27,864 nt of DNA from a virus, in IMG/VR virus record IMGVR_UViG_3300031554_000006, positions 1 through 27,864 of that record; one strand, written 5' to 3'. Below the pieces are notes generated by a model, which saw nothing but the letters and a program-made list of their open reading frames with translations, did no database searches and was not told the origin of the DNA. Below are positions 8,045 through 14,132 of the stretch, piece after piece. The position numbers and the translations under genes were made by a program. Position 1 is the stretch's first letter. Each line of letters opens with the position of its first letter.

Positions 8045-8066
8045 AGATTACCTTCTTTTCATACCG

Positions 8067-8507
8067 TTACCTCCCGTCGATTGCTTCCGCCTCAGCCTTT
8101 CTCACAAAAATGGCGTTCCACTGAGTGGCATAATGCCATATCCCAGGCTCCGTTTCGGGAATAAACCCGTCTGTCTGAGTCTCTAGGTGCACCCTGAGAG
8201 CCTCGACAGTATTGAAAACGAGCTCATCCAAAAGCTCGATGATCCTCTTTCTTATTGCCAGTGCCTCGTTAGCATTAGGGGAGTCGGACCAGATATCGAG
8301 GTAATATGTGCCTTTCCTGACCGCATATGTTTCACCAGCGGACTTGAAGTCTAACCGGTGAACCAGGTAAGGGAATTCAGCATCCGGGACCGCCCAAACC
8401 GGGTAAAGCCTGACCACGCCGCCCATAGCTGCTTCCAAGTCATCATCTGCCGTCAGCAAGTTAAATAGGTAGGTCAATATACTTTTTTGAGTATCTACGG
8501 TAGCCAT
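8067..8507 (-). CDS. Tail terminator / completion protein (DUF3168-like)
   Basis: The 146-residue protein matches the DUF3168 pattern: an N-terminal helix (QKSILTYLFNLLTADDDLEA), a middle with VRLYPVWAVPDAEFPYLVHRL, then TYYLDIWSDSPNANEALAIRKRIIELL, and a late WHYATQWNAIFV strand. Members, such as SPP1 gp17, cap the tail and join it to the head. It overlaps the upstream HK97 gp10-like gene by 13 bases and comes just before the tail tube gene, as expected. Confidence 0.82.
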   Translation of the reverse strand: MATVDTQKSILTYLFNLLTADDDLEAAMGGVVRLYPVWAVPDAEFPYLVHRLDFKSAGETYAVRKGTYYLDIWSDSPNANEALAIRKRIIELLDELVFNTVEALRVHLETQTDGFIPETEPGIWHYATQWNAIFVRKAEAEAIDGR

Positions 8508-8911
8508 TTCCTTGAGAAAATTCCTATAATTCTATTTGCTGCCTTTTCAAAGGCGACACTTAACCACGGGCGGGCAGCCATCTTCCGAGTTCCGTATTCC
8601 AGCATAGGACCATAGTCCTTATCGGTTCCTACTTTGCCTATAAGCTGCCCGGCTTCTCCCCCGACTTCTGTACTGATAGATTGTCTCAGCTCACCCAACC
8701 GCTGCGCCGGCGGTTCCCCTGGGGCAGAAGCAGTATAATACCTGCTGGTGCCAGGGACTTTATATTGCCGCCCCGAGCGACTGCCCGATAGTGTATCCAG
8801 GGTTTCATTCCTGACTTCATTTACTGCCTCATGCATACGCTGCCTGGCAGTTGACTCTATATTAGTTTTTGCCTCGGGGATACGGGATGTAATCTTGATT
8901 TCAATACCCAC
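8495..8911 (-). CDS. HK97 gp10-like tail component
   Basis: The 138-residue protein starts at GTG after AAGAGGTTTAA. The family pattern is clear: a long N-terminal helix (RMHEAVNEVRNETLDTL), a YTASAPGEPPAQRLGELRQSI segment and a C-terminal GPMLEYGTRKMAARPWLSVAFEKA. HK97 gp10 family proteins are minor components involved in head-tail joining or tail completion; their exact role varies. Neighbours on both sides are connector proteins. Confidence 0.88.
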   Translation of the reverse strand: MGIEIKITSRIPEAKTNIESTARQRMHEAVNEVRNETLDTLSGSRSGRQYKVPGTSRYYTASAPGEPPAQRLGELRQSISTEVGGEAGQLIGKVGTDKDYGPMLEYGTRKMAARPWLSVAFEKAANRIIGIFSRKWLP

Positions 8912-9220
8912 TTAAACCTCTTTTACCATAATGATAGTCGTGTTATTTATCTCCTGGGGAGGCTCGACCGGCTTGTATATCTTGGCACCATGCAGAAAGC
9001 GGTTATCAGCCAGGGATATGTTAACACTGCCCCGGAAGATTATCTTATGGGTGACTTCACTCTGGAGCTGCTGGTAATGCGCCCTGGCCCGGGCATCGAG
9101 TGGGACCACTCTTGCATATTTCCACTGCACAGGCTTCCAGACTTCCGTCTCGCCGGTCGCCGTTTGAGTAGTGGTCCTCTCCTGCACCTGAACCCTGTTT
9201 TTTAGGAGATTGCTGAGCAT
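8912..9220 (-). CDS. Head closure protein (head-tail adaptor)
   Basis: The 102-residue protein fits the phage head-tail joining family (SPP1 gp16 / HK97 gp7 type): an N-terminal NRVQVQERTTTQTATGETE with WKPVQWKYARVVPLDARARAHYQQLQSEVTHKIIFR after it. The family plugs the connector after packaging. The ATG shares one base with the stop of the connector gene (TGATG), which implies coupled translation. Confidence 0.85.
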   Translation of the reverse strand: MLSNLLKNRVQVQERTTTQTATGETEVWKPVQWKYARVVPLDARARAHYQQLQSEVTHKIIFRGSVNISLADNRFLHGAKIYKPVEPPQEINNTTIIMVKEV

Positions 9221-10206
9221 CAGATAAAACTCACTTTCAGGGAGTTGAGCAGCCTCTTTGATGCCGGCGGCAGCTCCCCAGGCTCCCCATAATCCACCGA
9301 GCCTACGCCGGAGACATTCTCAGACTTCACCCCCATCCGGTTGCCGTACCAAGTGGCGACAGCTATTAAGATGGCAGTAACCGCATCCGGGGCCAAAGCC
9401 TGAGTCGCCGCCCGGGTAGCCGCGTAGCCGGCGGTATAGACGATAACATACTCATAATTCTCTAGCCATGAACCGTGCAACCTGCCGATATGGAGCCGCT
9501 CGGAGTAATCATCAGCCAGGTCAAGCTCAACCTCGTATCGGAAGATTATCTTGGCGCCATCAGACGGGGCTGAAGTAAAGGTTACCGTAGAGCCGCTCAA
9601 TATATAGTCCTCATCCACTGTCTGTAAAACCCCGTCAACATAGACAGTCAAGCTGCTGGACTTGGGGGTATTGCCGAGAGCGAATGCCGTTGTGGAGCCA
9701 TCCCCCGTTTTCCTTACGACTTTCTTATATGACACGGAGGTCACTAAGGCAACTGGCTGCCGGTAAAGCCTGAGAATGTCCAGACCATCACCATTGTGGG
9801 ACTCGGTAATAGAACGCTGGATAAATGCCCTGCCAGTATATACCTCGGCTTTCTTGGTGGCGGCGTTAATCAGGTTTTCCAGCAGGTTATCATCATAGCT
9901 CTCGAATGTATTATCACCGGCCGTGGTGTCATAGCTGGCAGTAATAGGAGCATCAGCAACCGGGGCAGTCGTGAAGGTGATAGTGGCCTCACTAATCGTG
10001 AAATCAGTATCCTCCACCTGGAGCACGCCGTCCACGTAGAGTTTAAGGCTGCCGCTAATCGGCGTATTATCCAGGGTAAACTCCACGGTCTCGCCATCCC
10101 CCAGACCCACATATTCAGCGGGCACATTAAGGCTGGTGGCAGCATCTACCCGGATGAAATTTTTGGCCTGTGCTAATGTAACCAGAGCTGTATCTGAAAG
10201 GGACAT
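9220..10206 (-). CDS. Head-tail connector (gp6-like) with two inserted beta domains
   Basis: I place the start at 10206: this ATG follows GGGAG and shares one base with the stop of the 41-codon gene upstream. A TTG at 10260 would add 18 residues without a good ribosome site. The 328-residue protein has a gp6-like core in pieces: residues 1-34 (LAQAKNFIRVD), 96-165 (LLENLINAATKKAEVYTGRAF and IQRSITESH) and 230-328 (VTAILIAVATWYGNR). Two related modules interrupt it at about 35-95 and 166-229, each with GDGxT, LxVYVDGVLQ, DxDF/DEDY, TFTxAP and a closing strand. Gp6-like proteins ring the portal and join it to the head closure protein. Confidence 0.8.
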   Translation of the reverse strand: MSLSDTALVTLAQAKNFIRVDAATSLNVPAEYVGLGDGETVEFTLDNTPISGSLKLYVDGVLQVEDTDFTISEATITFTTAPVADAPITASYDTTAGDNTFESYDDNLLENLINAATKKAEVYTGRAFIQRSITESHNGDGLDILRLYRQPVALVTSVSYKKVVRKTGDGSTTAFALGNTPKSSSLTVYVDGVLQTVDEDYILSGSTVTFTSAPSDGAKIIFRYEVELDLADDYSERLHIGRLHGSWLENYEYVIVYTAGYAATRAATQALAPDAVTAILIAVATWYGNRMGVKSENVSGVGSVDYGEPGELPPASKRLLNSLKVSFI

Positions 10207-10331
10207 CAGTTCATCTCCCGACTTAAGATTTTGCGTTCCTTCTCTTTGAAGACTGGACAATCATGGCAATCGCCAGCAAAAGAGCAAATCACCTTTTTAT
10301 AGGGGCATTTGGAGCCTACCGGCCTCTTCAT
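10206..10331 (-). CDS. Tiny four-cysteine protein between decoration and connector genes
   Basis: This 41-codon frame starts MKRPVGSKCPYKKVICSF and has cysteines at 9, 16, 22 and 25 plus a histidine at 23, so it may bind zinc. The second half is charged and helical (FKEKERKILSREMN). Its ATG overlaps the upstream stop by four bases (ATGA) and its stop shares a base with the connector ATG (TGATG). Such tight coupling on both sides, with purine-rich AAGAGAAAGAG before the start, argues for a real gene. Role unknown; it may help head completion or be a small regulatory protein. Confidence 0.7.
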   Translation of the reverse strand: MKRPVGSKCPYKKVICSFAGDCHDCPVFKEKERKILSREMN

Positions 10332-10576
10332 TTTCTCTTTCTCTTGCGGGCTGGTACCAGCTTTTTGCCTCCGGCTCTGGTCTTGGACTTAGCCACTTCT
10401 GCCTCTGGCTCAGCTGCCTTCGTCTCACTCGCACCATCTAAGCTCTTGTCCTGCATAGCCATCCCATGCCTCAGCCATAACTCGGCATCCTCACGGGGAG
10501 CATCCACCACATCACCAGGTTTATAGGTCGTATCCCGTTTCTGGAAATAAAAGGATTTAAGTATCCTGATTCTCAT
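10328..10576 (-). CDS. Small basic protein of the head module
   Basis: The chosen ATG at 10576 follows AAAGGAGGATTTT; a longer frame to 10684 lacks a ribosome site. The 82-residue product has a folded first half (MRIRILKSFYFQKRDTTYKPGDVVD, APREDAELWLRHGMA) of a type common beside phage capsid genes. The second half is alanine/glutamate-rich and then strongly basic, ending ARKRKRK. The fold of the first half may be a small SH3-like barrel. No established function; the basic tail could contact DNA or the capsid interior. Confidence 0.65.
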   Translation of the reverse strand: MRIRILKSFYFQKRDTTYKPGDVVDAPREDAELWLRHGMAMQDKSLDGASETKAAEPEAEVAKSKTRAGGKKLVPARKRKRK

Positions 10577-10683
10577 AAAATCCTCCTTTAATAGTCGGGG
10601 GGAGCCGCTGCGCCAAGGAGTAAGCGCTGACAACTCCCCCCTGGTTTCGGGGTCCCACCTTGCCCAAGGGTAGGCATTATTCA

Positions 10684-11064
10684 CTAGGCGGTGTAGGTCA
10701 TTACATCGCTGATAACTAACCGTCCATCGGGCATGACTAACACTAGATAAGCCTGCTTCGTGGTTACGATGGTAATAGTTACGTCGATGACTCCATCAGA
10801 CTCGCTAACCAGCCAGCCCGCTATGTCTGCCAGGGTTTCAACAAATAGTCCATTTGTTTTGATAACGAAATCAGACGTATCTGTACCATCAGCGCAAATT
10901 TCCGCACCGGCCGCGTCTTTCGCCAGATAGGCGAATACTGCCCGACTCTCGTTTAGGGCATTACCCGCACCATCCACAAGTTGGATACTTACATCAGGTG
11001 TTTCAGTAGTGCCGTCCGTCACAGTCATTTCTGCATCGACAGGGTCAAATGCTAATTTCCCCAT
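10684..11064 (-). CDS. Beta-rich protein next to major capsid, decoration candidate
   Basis: The 126-residue acidic protein has an Ig-like or beta-sandwich pattern: DVSIQLVDGAGNALNESRAV, a middle with FVIKTNGLFVETLADIAGWLVSES, then DVTITIVTTKQAYLVLVMPDGRLV. I recall similar proteins as common phage head-module products. It is encoded directly after the major capsid protein with a strong ribosome site (GGAGGTTAAACAAA), which fits a decoration or minor head protein made in large amounts. The decoration role is inference from position and fold pattern. Confidence 0.65.
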   Translation of the reverse strand: MGKLAFDPVDAEMTVTDGTTETPDVSIQLVDGAGNALNESRAVFAYLAKDAAGAEICADGTDTSDFVIKTNGLFVETLADIAGWLVSESDGVIDVTITIVTTKQAYLVLVMPDGRLVISDVMTYTA

Positions 11065-11092
11065 TTTGTTTAACCTCCGTTCGTTTATTCTT

Positions 11093-11119
11093 AGGGGGCG
11101 GGGATTTCACCCGCCCCCT
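11093..11119 (-). terminator. GC-rich hairpin after the major capsid gene, no U tract
   Basis: A perfect 10-bp inverted repeat (AGGGGGCGGG / CCCGCCCCCT, seven-base loop) sits in the gap between the capsid stop (11130) and the next ATG (11064). Neither strand has a U run after it, so it is a poor intrinsic terminator. It more likely protects the capsid mRNA end or makes polymerase pause. Confidence 0.6.
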
Positions 11120-11129
11120 ATTATTCAGG

Positions 11130-12344
11130 TCAGCCACTGTTGTTATAGACGCCATAGAAGGCAGCCGGGCGATAGACACCGCCGCCTACCCTCCTGTGCA
11201 CCTTGAAGCCCACCAGGCCAGCCTCAGCATAAAGCTCATCCAGCCGCTGGATGGCAATGCCAGCCCTATCCAGAATCATGTAGCCGTTCTTGAAGTTCCC
11301 GAAGATGACATTGATGCTGGTGACCGCATCGGCTGGGTAGTGCATGTCATTCTGGTTGATGATGGGCAAGCCGTCGAAGTTATTAGGTGCTCCAGCAATG
11401 AGAGACGGTTGCCACAGATATTGGCCATAAACCGGGCCGGCTTCAACTACTCTCAGCAATCTCAAAGCAAGCTCGGTTTTGCGGTTCATCAGCCAGGCGG
11501 CACCATTCAGGTACTGGGTGCCAAGAGAATATTCAGCAGTCAGCATACTATTGAGGTCTGCTGTATCCGCCACATCCCAGTTATCCTTGTAGCTGGCGAT
11601 GATAGTAGCATCCAGTGCCACGCCGTCAGGCTCGCTGTAGGTAGTGTGCCCGCGCCCGATAGCAAACCTCTTGGCTTCCTCATTACCTATGGCCACGGCA
11701 AAGGAATCGGCCAGCAAGGCTTGCAGGTTGGCATCGGTATCCTGGAGTTCATCCTCGCCGATTTTGGTCAAGCCATAGAGGTCCTCAACGTAGATGTTGG
11801 GCTTGGAAGGGGTCAGGGTGGACTCGGTAATATCGGTGCCAGTCTCCAGCTTGCCCCAGCCAACGGATACCTCTGTCAGACTGCGGATACCAACCTTATC
11901 GCGAGTGGTGCCGCGGACCCGGCAGTAATTACGCAGGGTATTAATCTGGGGTATCGCCCGCACAATCTCCGCCTCCAGTTCTTCAGGTACAAGGTAAAGC
12001 CCGGTGGTGTCTTCCACCAGCGCCTTCCGCTCTTGAGGCTCCAAAGCTGCTCGGCCATCGCGGATAAACTTATAGAAGGCAGCCTTGCGGGCTTTGGTTT
12101 CCTCGGATTCCACCTTCGCTTCGCCGGCGCCAGGTACAGCCTGCCGTTCGACCTTTGTGGCAAGGTCATCGAGCTGTGTCTTCTGCTCGTCCAGGGCAGT
12201 GCTCATTTTCTCCAGGATCGCCTTGTTCTCAGCACTGACCTCTCCCTGTTTTTTTGCCTCGGCCAGAACCTCATTATTCTTGGCCTTCATCTGCTCCCAG
12301 GTTTCCTCGATTTTCTCGGTGAGTTTCTTGATTTCCTCACTCAT
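11130..12344 (-). CDS. HK97-fold major capsid protein
   Basis: The 404-residue protein has a long N-terminal coiled coil (residues 1-70, rich in K and E) that fits the delta/scaffold domain removed by the prohead protease. A flexible link (VPGAGEAKVESEETKARK) then leads to the capsid fold. Typical HK97 features follow: TTGLYLVPEELEAEIVRAI, LRNYCRVRGTTRDKVGI, YVEDLYGLTKIGEDELQDTD, GAAWLMNRKTELALRLL and GLPIINQNDM, with a closing FKVHRRVGGGVYRPAAFYG. The ribosome site AGGAGGTAAAAACAAC is very strong. It lies immediately after the protease gene. Confidence 0.93.
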   Translation of the reverse strand: MSEEIKKLTEKIEETWEQMKAKNNEVLAEAKKQGEVSAENKAILEKMSTALDEQKTQLDDLATKVERQAVPGAGEAKVESEETKARKAAFYKFIRDGRAALEPQERKALVEDTTGLYLVPEELEAEIVRAIPQINTLRNYCRVRGTTRDKVGIRSLTEVSVGWGKLETGTDITESTLTPSKPNIYVEDLYGLTKIGEDELQDTDANLQALLADSFAVAIGNEEAKRFAIGRGHTTYSEPDGVALDATIIASYKDNWDVADTADLNSMLTAEYSLGTQYLNGAAWLMNRKTELALRLLRVVEAGPVYGQYLWQPSLIAGAPNNFDGLPIINQNDMHYPADAVTSINVIFGNFKNGYMILDRAGIAIQRLDELYAEAGLVGFKVHRRVGGGVYRPAAFYGVYNNSG

Positions 12345-12351
12345 GTTGTTT

Positions 12352-13326
12352 TTACCTCCTGTTTATTTTGTCGAGTAGTTCGTCAATGCGGGCTTCAGCC
12401 CGCTTGGTATCGAAGTGAGATAACTCGGCTTCGATGCCGTCCAGTTTCCCTTCAAGTTCTGCGGCTTCCACGTCATCCAGAGTGTCTTCTGACGGCTCCG
12501 ATATGCCTGGAAGTGCCTTGAAGGGGGACTCCATGTCCATCTTGTCGTAGTATTTGTTGAGGTGGGCGATTACCTTCGGCTTATCCTCAGCCGGTATATT
12601 CACGCCGCCCCGGCCGCCCTTCAGGACCACGGCGCAGGCGAAAATACCCCGGGGGATAGCAGTCAGCCGCCCGTTGATAACATCGGCAAAGCCCAGCTTA
12701 TAGCTTCCAAATAGCTCGGGGGCATCCTCGTCATACCAGAAGAAGGCCCGGCGATATTTATTCCAGTTCATATTGTCGGCCCCACCGGCCCAGGCTCTCA
12801 CTCTCTTCTCCACAGCCGAGCCATCCCACTCTTTATCTCGGTCAGCCAAGGGCAGGTCTTCAAAAGTGGTAACGCCTTTGACACCCAGAACCACCGCCTC
12901 GGGATTGGCAGCGAAGGTCACCGGCGACACGTCCCACAGCCTGACTTCCTTCAGGTGCCGGATACCCTTGTCCCATGCCTCCGAGATGGTGTCGTAGCCT
13001 ATAGATAGCTCGGTAATTACCTCATCCTTCATTAAAGCGAGGATTTCTCGAGCCCGCTGGACACCGAGGGAGAGTTTGCCCTTAATCTTTAGACCCTTCT
13101 CGTCCTCTGCCATCTCCAGGGGCTTGCCGATTGGCTCCATGACACTGTGGTTAAAGAGAATTTTCACCCGACCGCCGCTATCTTTAAGAGTCTTCTTGAA
13201 CGCTCCCTTGTCTATCACGTCCCCATAGCTGTCGGGGTGGTCGGCGAAGGTGGCAGCATAGCCTTCGAAAATACCGGTCTCCTCATCCAGCTCCTTGACC
13301 TCAAATGGTATCGTCTTCTTTTCCAT
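12352..13326 (-). CDS. Prohead protease (HK97/S78 type) with extra C-terminal domain
   Basis: The ATG at 13326 follows AGGAGGTTAATC; a longer frame upstream would read through the terminator hairpin. The first 150 of 324 residues are the HK97 protease: GIFEGYAATFADHPDSYGDVI, LFNHSVMEPIGKPL with His60, ITELSIGYDTIS with Ser108, then LWDVSPVTFAANPEA. It cuts the capsid delta domain during maturation. Residues 150-270 form a second domain (WDGSAVEKRVRAWAGG, FFWYDEDAPELFGSYKLGFADV, GGVNIPAEDKPKVIAHLNKYY) seen in some phage head proteins, of unknown role. A charged helix (285-324) closes the protein and may act in scaffolding. Confidence 0.9.
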   Translation of the reverse strand: MEKKTIPFEVKELDEETGIFEGYAATFADHPDSYGDVIDKGAFKKTLKDSGGRVKILFNHSVMEPIGKPLEMAEDEKGLKIKGKLSLGVQRAREILALMKDEVITELSIGYDTISEAWDKGIRHLKEVRLWDVSPVTFAANPEAVVLGVKGVTTFEDLPLADRDKEWDGSAVEKRVRAWAGGADNMNWNKYRRAFFWYDEDAPELFGSYKLGFADVINGRLTAIPRGIFACAVVLKGGRGGVNIPAEDKPKVIAHLNKYYDKMDMESPFKALPGISEPSEDTLDDVEAAELEGKLDGIEAELSHFDTKRAEARIDELLDKINRR

Positions 13327-13350
13327 GATTAACCTCCTGATTCTGGATAG

Positions 13351-13372
13351 TAAAAAGCCCGCCGGAGCGGGC
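13351..13372 (-). terminator. Intrinsic terminator upstream of the protease gene
   Basis: On the minus strand a 6-bp GC stem (GCCCGC / GCGGGC, loop TCCG) is followed by TTTTTA. It sits 25 bases before the prohead protease start, so it can act on transcripts coming from portal and metallopeptidase. Capsid genes downstream would need readthrough or their own promoter. Confidence 0.78.
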
Positions 13373-13400
13373 GGTGATTTCAAGTAATATATTAAAAACA

Positions 13401-13446
13401 ATATACTGCTGGTATATACTTCTGGTATATACTTCTGGTATATACC
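13401..13446. repeat. 13-bp tandem repeat, about 3.5 copies
   Basis: The plus strand shows units ATATACTGCTGGT, ATATACTTCTGGT and ATATACTTCTGGT, followed by a half unit ATATACC. The last junction gives the palindrome GGTATATACC. The array is AT-rich and lies 29 bases before the terminator hairpin that precedes the protease gene, in the only long gene-poor gap of the window. Confidence 0.9.
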
Positions 13447-13521
13447 CTAATTCATGGTATGGAACATTAAGCTGTAACCAACAGGCATATTACTGGCCAC
13501 CGGGTAGTAGTGCGAGGCCAT
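13447..13521 (-). CDS. Doubtful 24-codon reading frame
   Basis: An ATG opens 24 codons (MASHYYPVASNM and onward) ending in TAG directly beside the 13-bp repeats. There is no ribosome site before the ATG. It starts six bases after the stop of the preceding small frame. It may be chance or a remnant. Apart from this frame and the 31-codon frame before it, the gap 13373-13619 holds only the tandem repeats. Confidence 0.2.
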   Translation of the reverse strand: MASHYYPVASNMPVGYSLMFHTMN

Positions 13522-13527
13522 GCTGAC

Positions 13528-13623
13528 TCAGGCCCTGGCGCCGAACACCTCAGATTTATCGCACCAGTAGAATTGAATATGGACCAGGTTATAATAATGT
13601 ACGAAAACATCAAATTGATTCAT
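13528..13623 (-). CDS. Possible 31-codon gene coupled to the metallopeptidase
   Basis: The ATG overlaps the metallopeptidase stop by four bases (ATGA), the spacing used by many real gene pairs in this window. The product (MNQFDVFVHYYNLVHIQFYW then a short polar end) is aromatic and hydrophobic and could be a membrane or small partner peptide. Codon count is too low for a firm call. Confidence 0.35.
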   Translation of the reverse strand: MNQFDVFVHYYNLVHIQFYWCDKSEVFGARA

Positions 13624-14132
13624 TCTGCATCACCTTGCGTCAAAAAGCGTCCGAAAATGTAACGAGTCTCAGCCTTGAGCGGATGCAGAATTTTATAGAA
13701 TTCTGCATACTCAGGCGCAACCCAAAGAGTAAAGGCTTCAGCAAAAGCCTCCTCCCTATCAGTCCTGGCATATTTTGTAACAGGCGAAAGTATCCATCTA
13801 AACCCCAAAAGCTCATCTAAGATATGCCCTATTTCGTGAACTACTATAAGGGGGCGAAGCCTTAGCGGATAGTCAGGGATAAGATTTGGCAAAACGACAG
13901 TTGTTTTCCGCAGAGCCTTTGGTAGCTTACTCAAATGATGGGGATAACAGACACACCATGTTTCCTTATATGAGCGACCGTCATCTGTCTCTTTATAATC
14001 AAAAAGCCCTGCAAAGATGGGGGAAGTTCCAGTAAAGAAATCGATATGCCCCAAGCGGGTTAGAATAGGCCCTGGGATACGGCTAAGCCCCGCACTTATC
14101 AGCTCTGAATACCCCTTTTTAATCCGTTCCAT
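13620..14132 (-). CDS. HExxH metallopeptidase next to portal-MuF
   Basis: The ATG at 14132 follows GGAG and overlaps the portal stop by 14 bases. The 170-residue protein carries VVHEIGHILDELLGF with the zinc motif HEIGH at residues 99-103, and a downstream EEAFAEAFTLWVAPEY (127-142) whose glutamate could be the third ligand, as in gluzincin-type zincins. There is no signal peptide or membrane helix. In polymorphic toxin systems, zincin domains are known to be fused to phage MuF domains. A separate zincin gene beside a portal-MuF fusion may therefore be a virion-carried effector or a head maturation enzyme. The enzymatic class is well supported; the role is not. Confidence 0.75.
   Translation of the reverse strand: MERIKKGYSELISAGLSRIPGPILTRLGHIDFFTGTSPIFAGLFDYKETDDGRSYKETWCVCYPHHLSKLPKALRKTTVVLPNLIPDYPLRLRPLIVVHEIGHILDELLGFRWILSPVTKYARTDREEAFAEAFTLWVAPEYAEFYKILHPLKAETRYIFGRFLTQGDAE

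Noticed and set aside
10207-10260. TTG start at 10260 for the connector protein
   Set aside because: It lacks a ribosome site and would run through the coupled 41-codon gene. The ATG at 10206 has GGGAG and a TGATG junction.
11049-12521. A 490-codon open frame on the plus strand opposite the major capsid gene
   Set aside because: It is antisense to a clearly identified HK97 capsid gene and its protein is low in order and family pattern. It arises from codon bias of the real gene.
13327-13401. Longer N-terminus for the prohead protease
   Set aside because: The extension is translated terminator hairpin sequence, and AGGAGG stands before the ATG at 13326.
13401-13446. CRISPR array
   Set aside because: Units are only 13 bases, have no spacers and no cas genes are present.
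13560-13620. Promoter from TTGATG and TATAAC on the minus strand after the metallopeptidase
   Set aside because: The spacer is about 14 bases and both hexamers are imperfect. Not reliable in AT-rich sequence.
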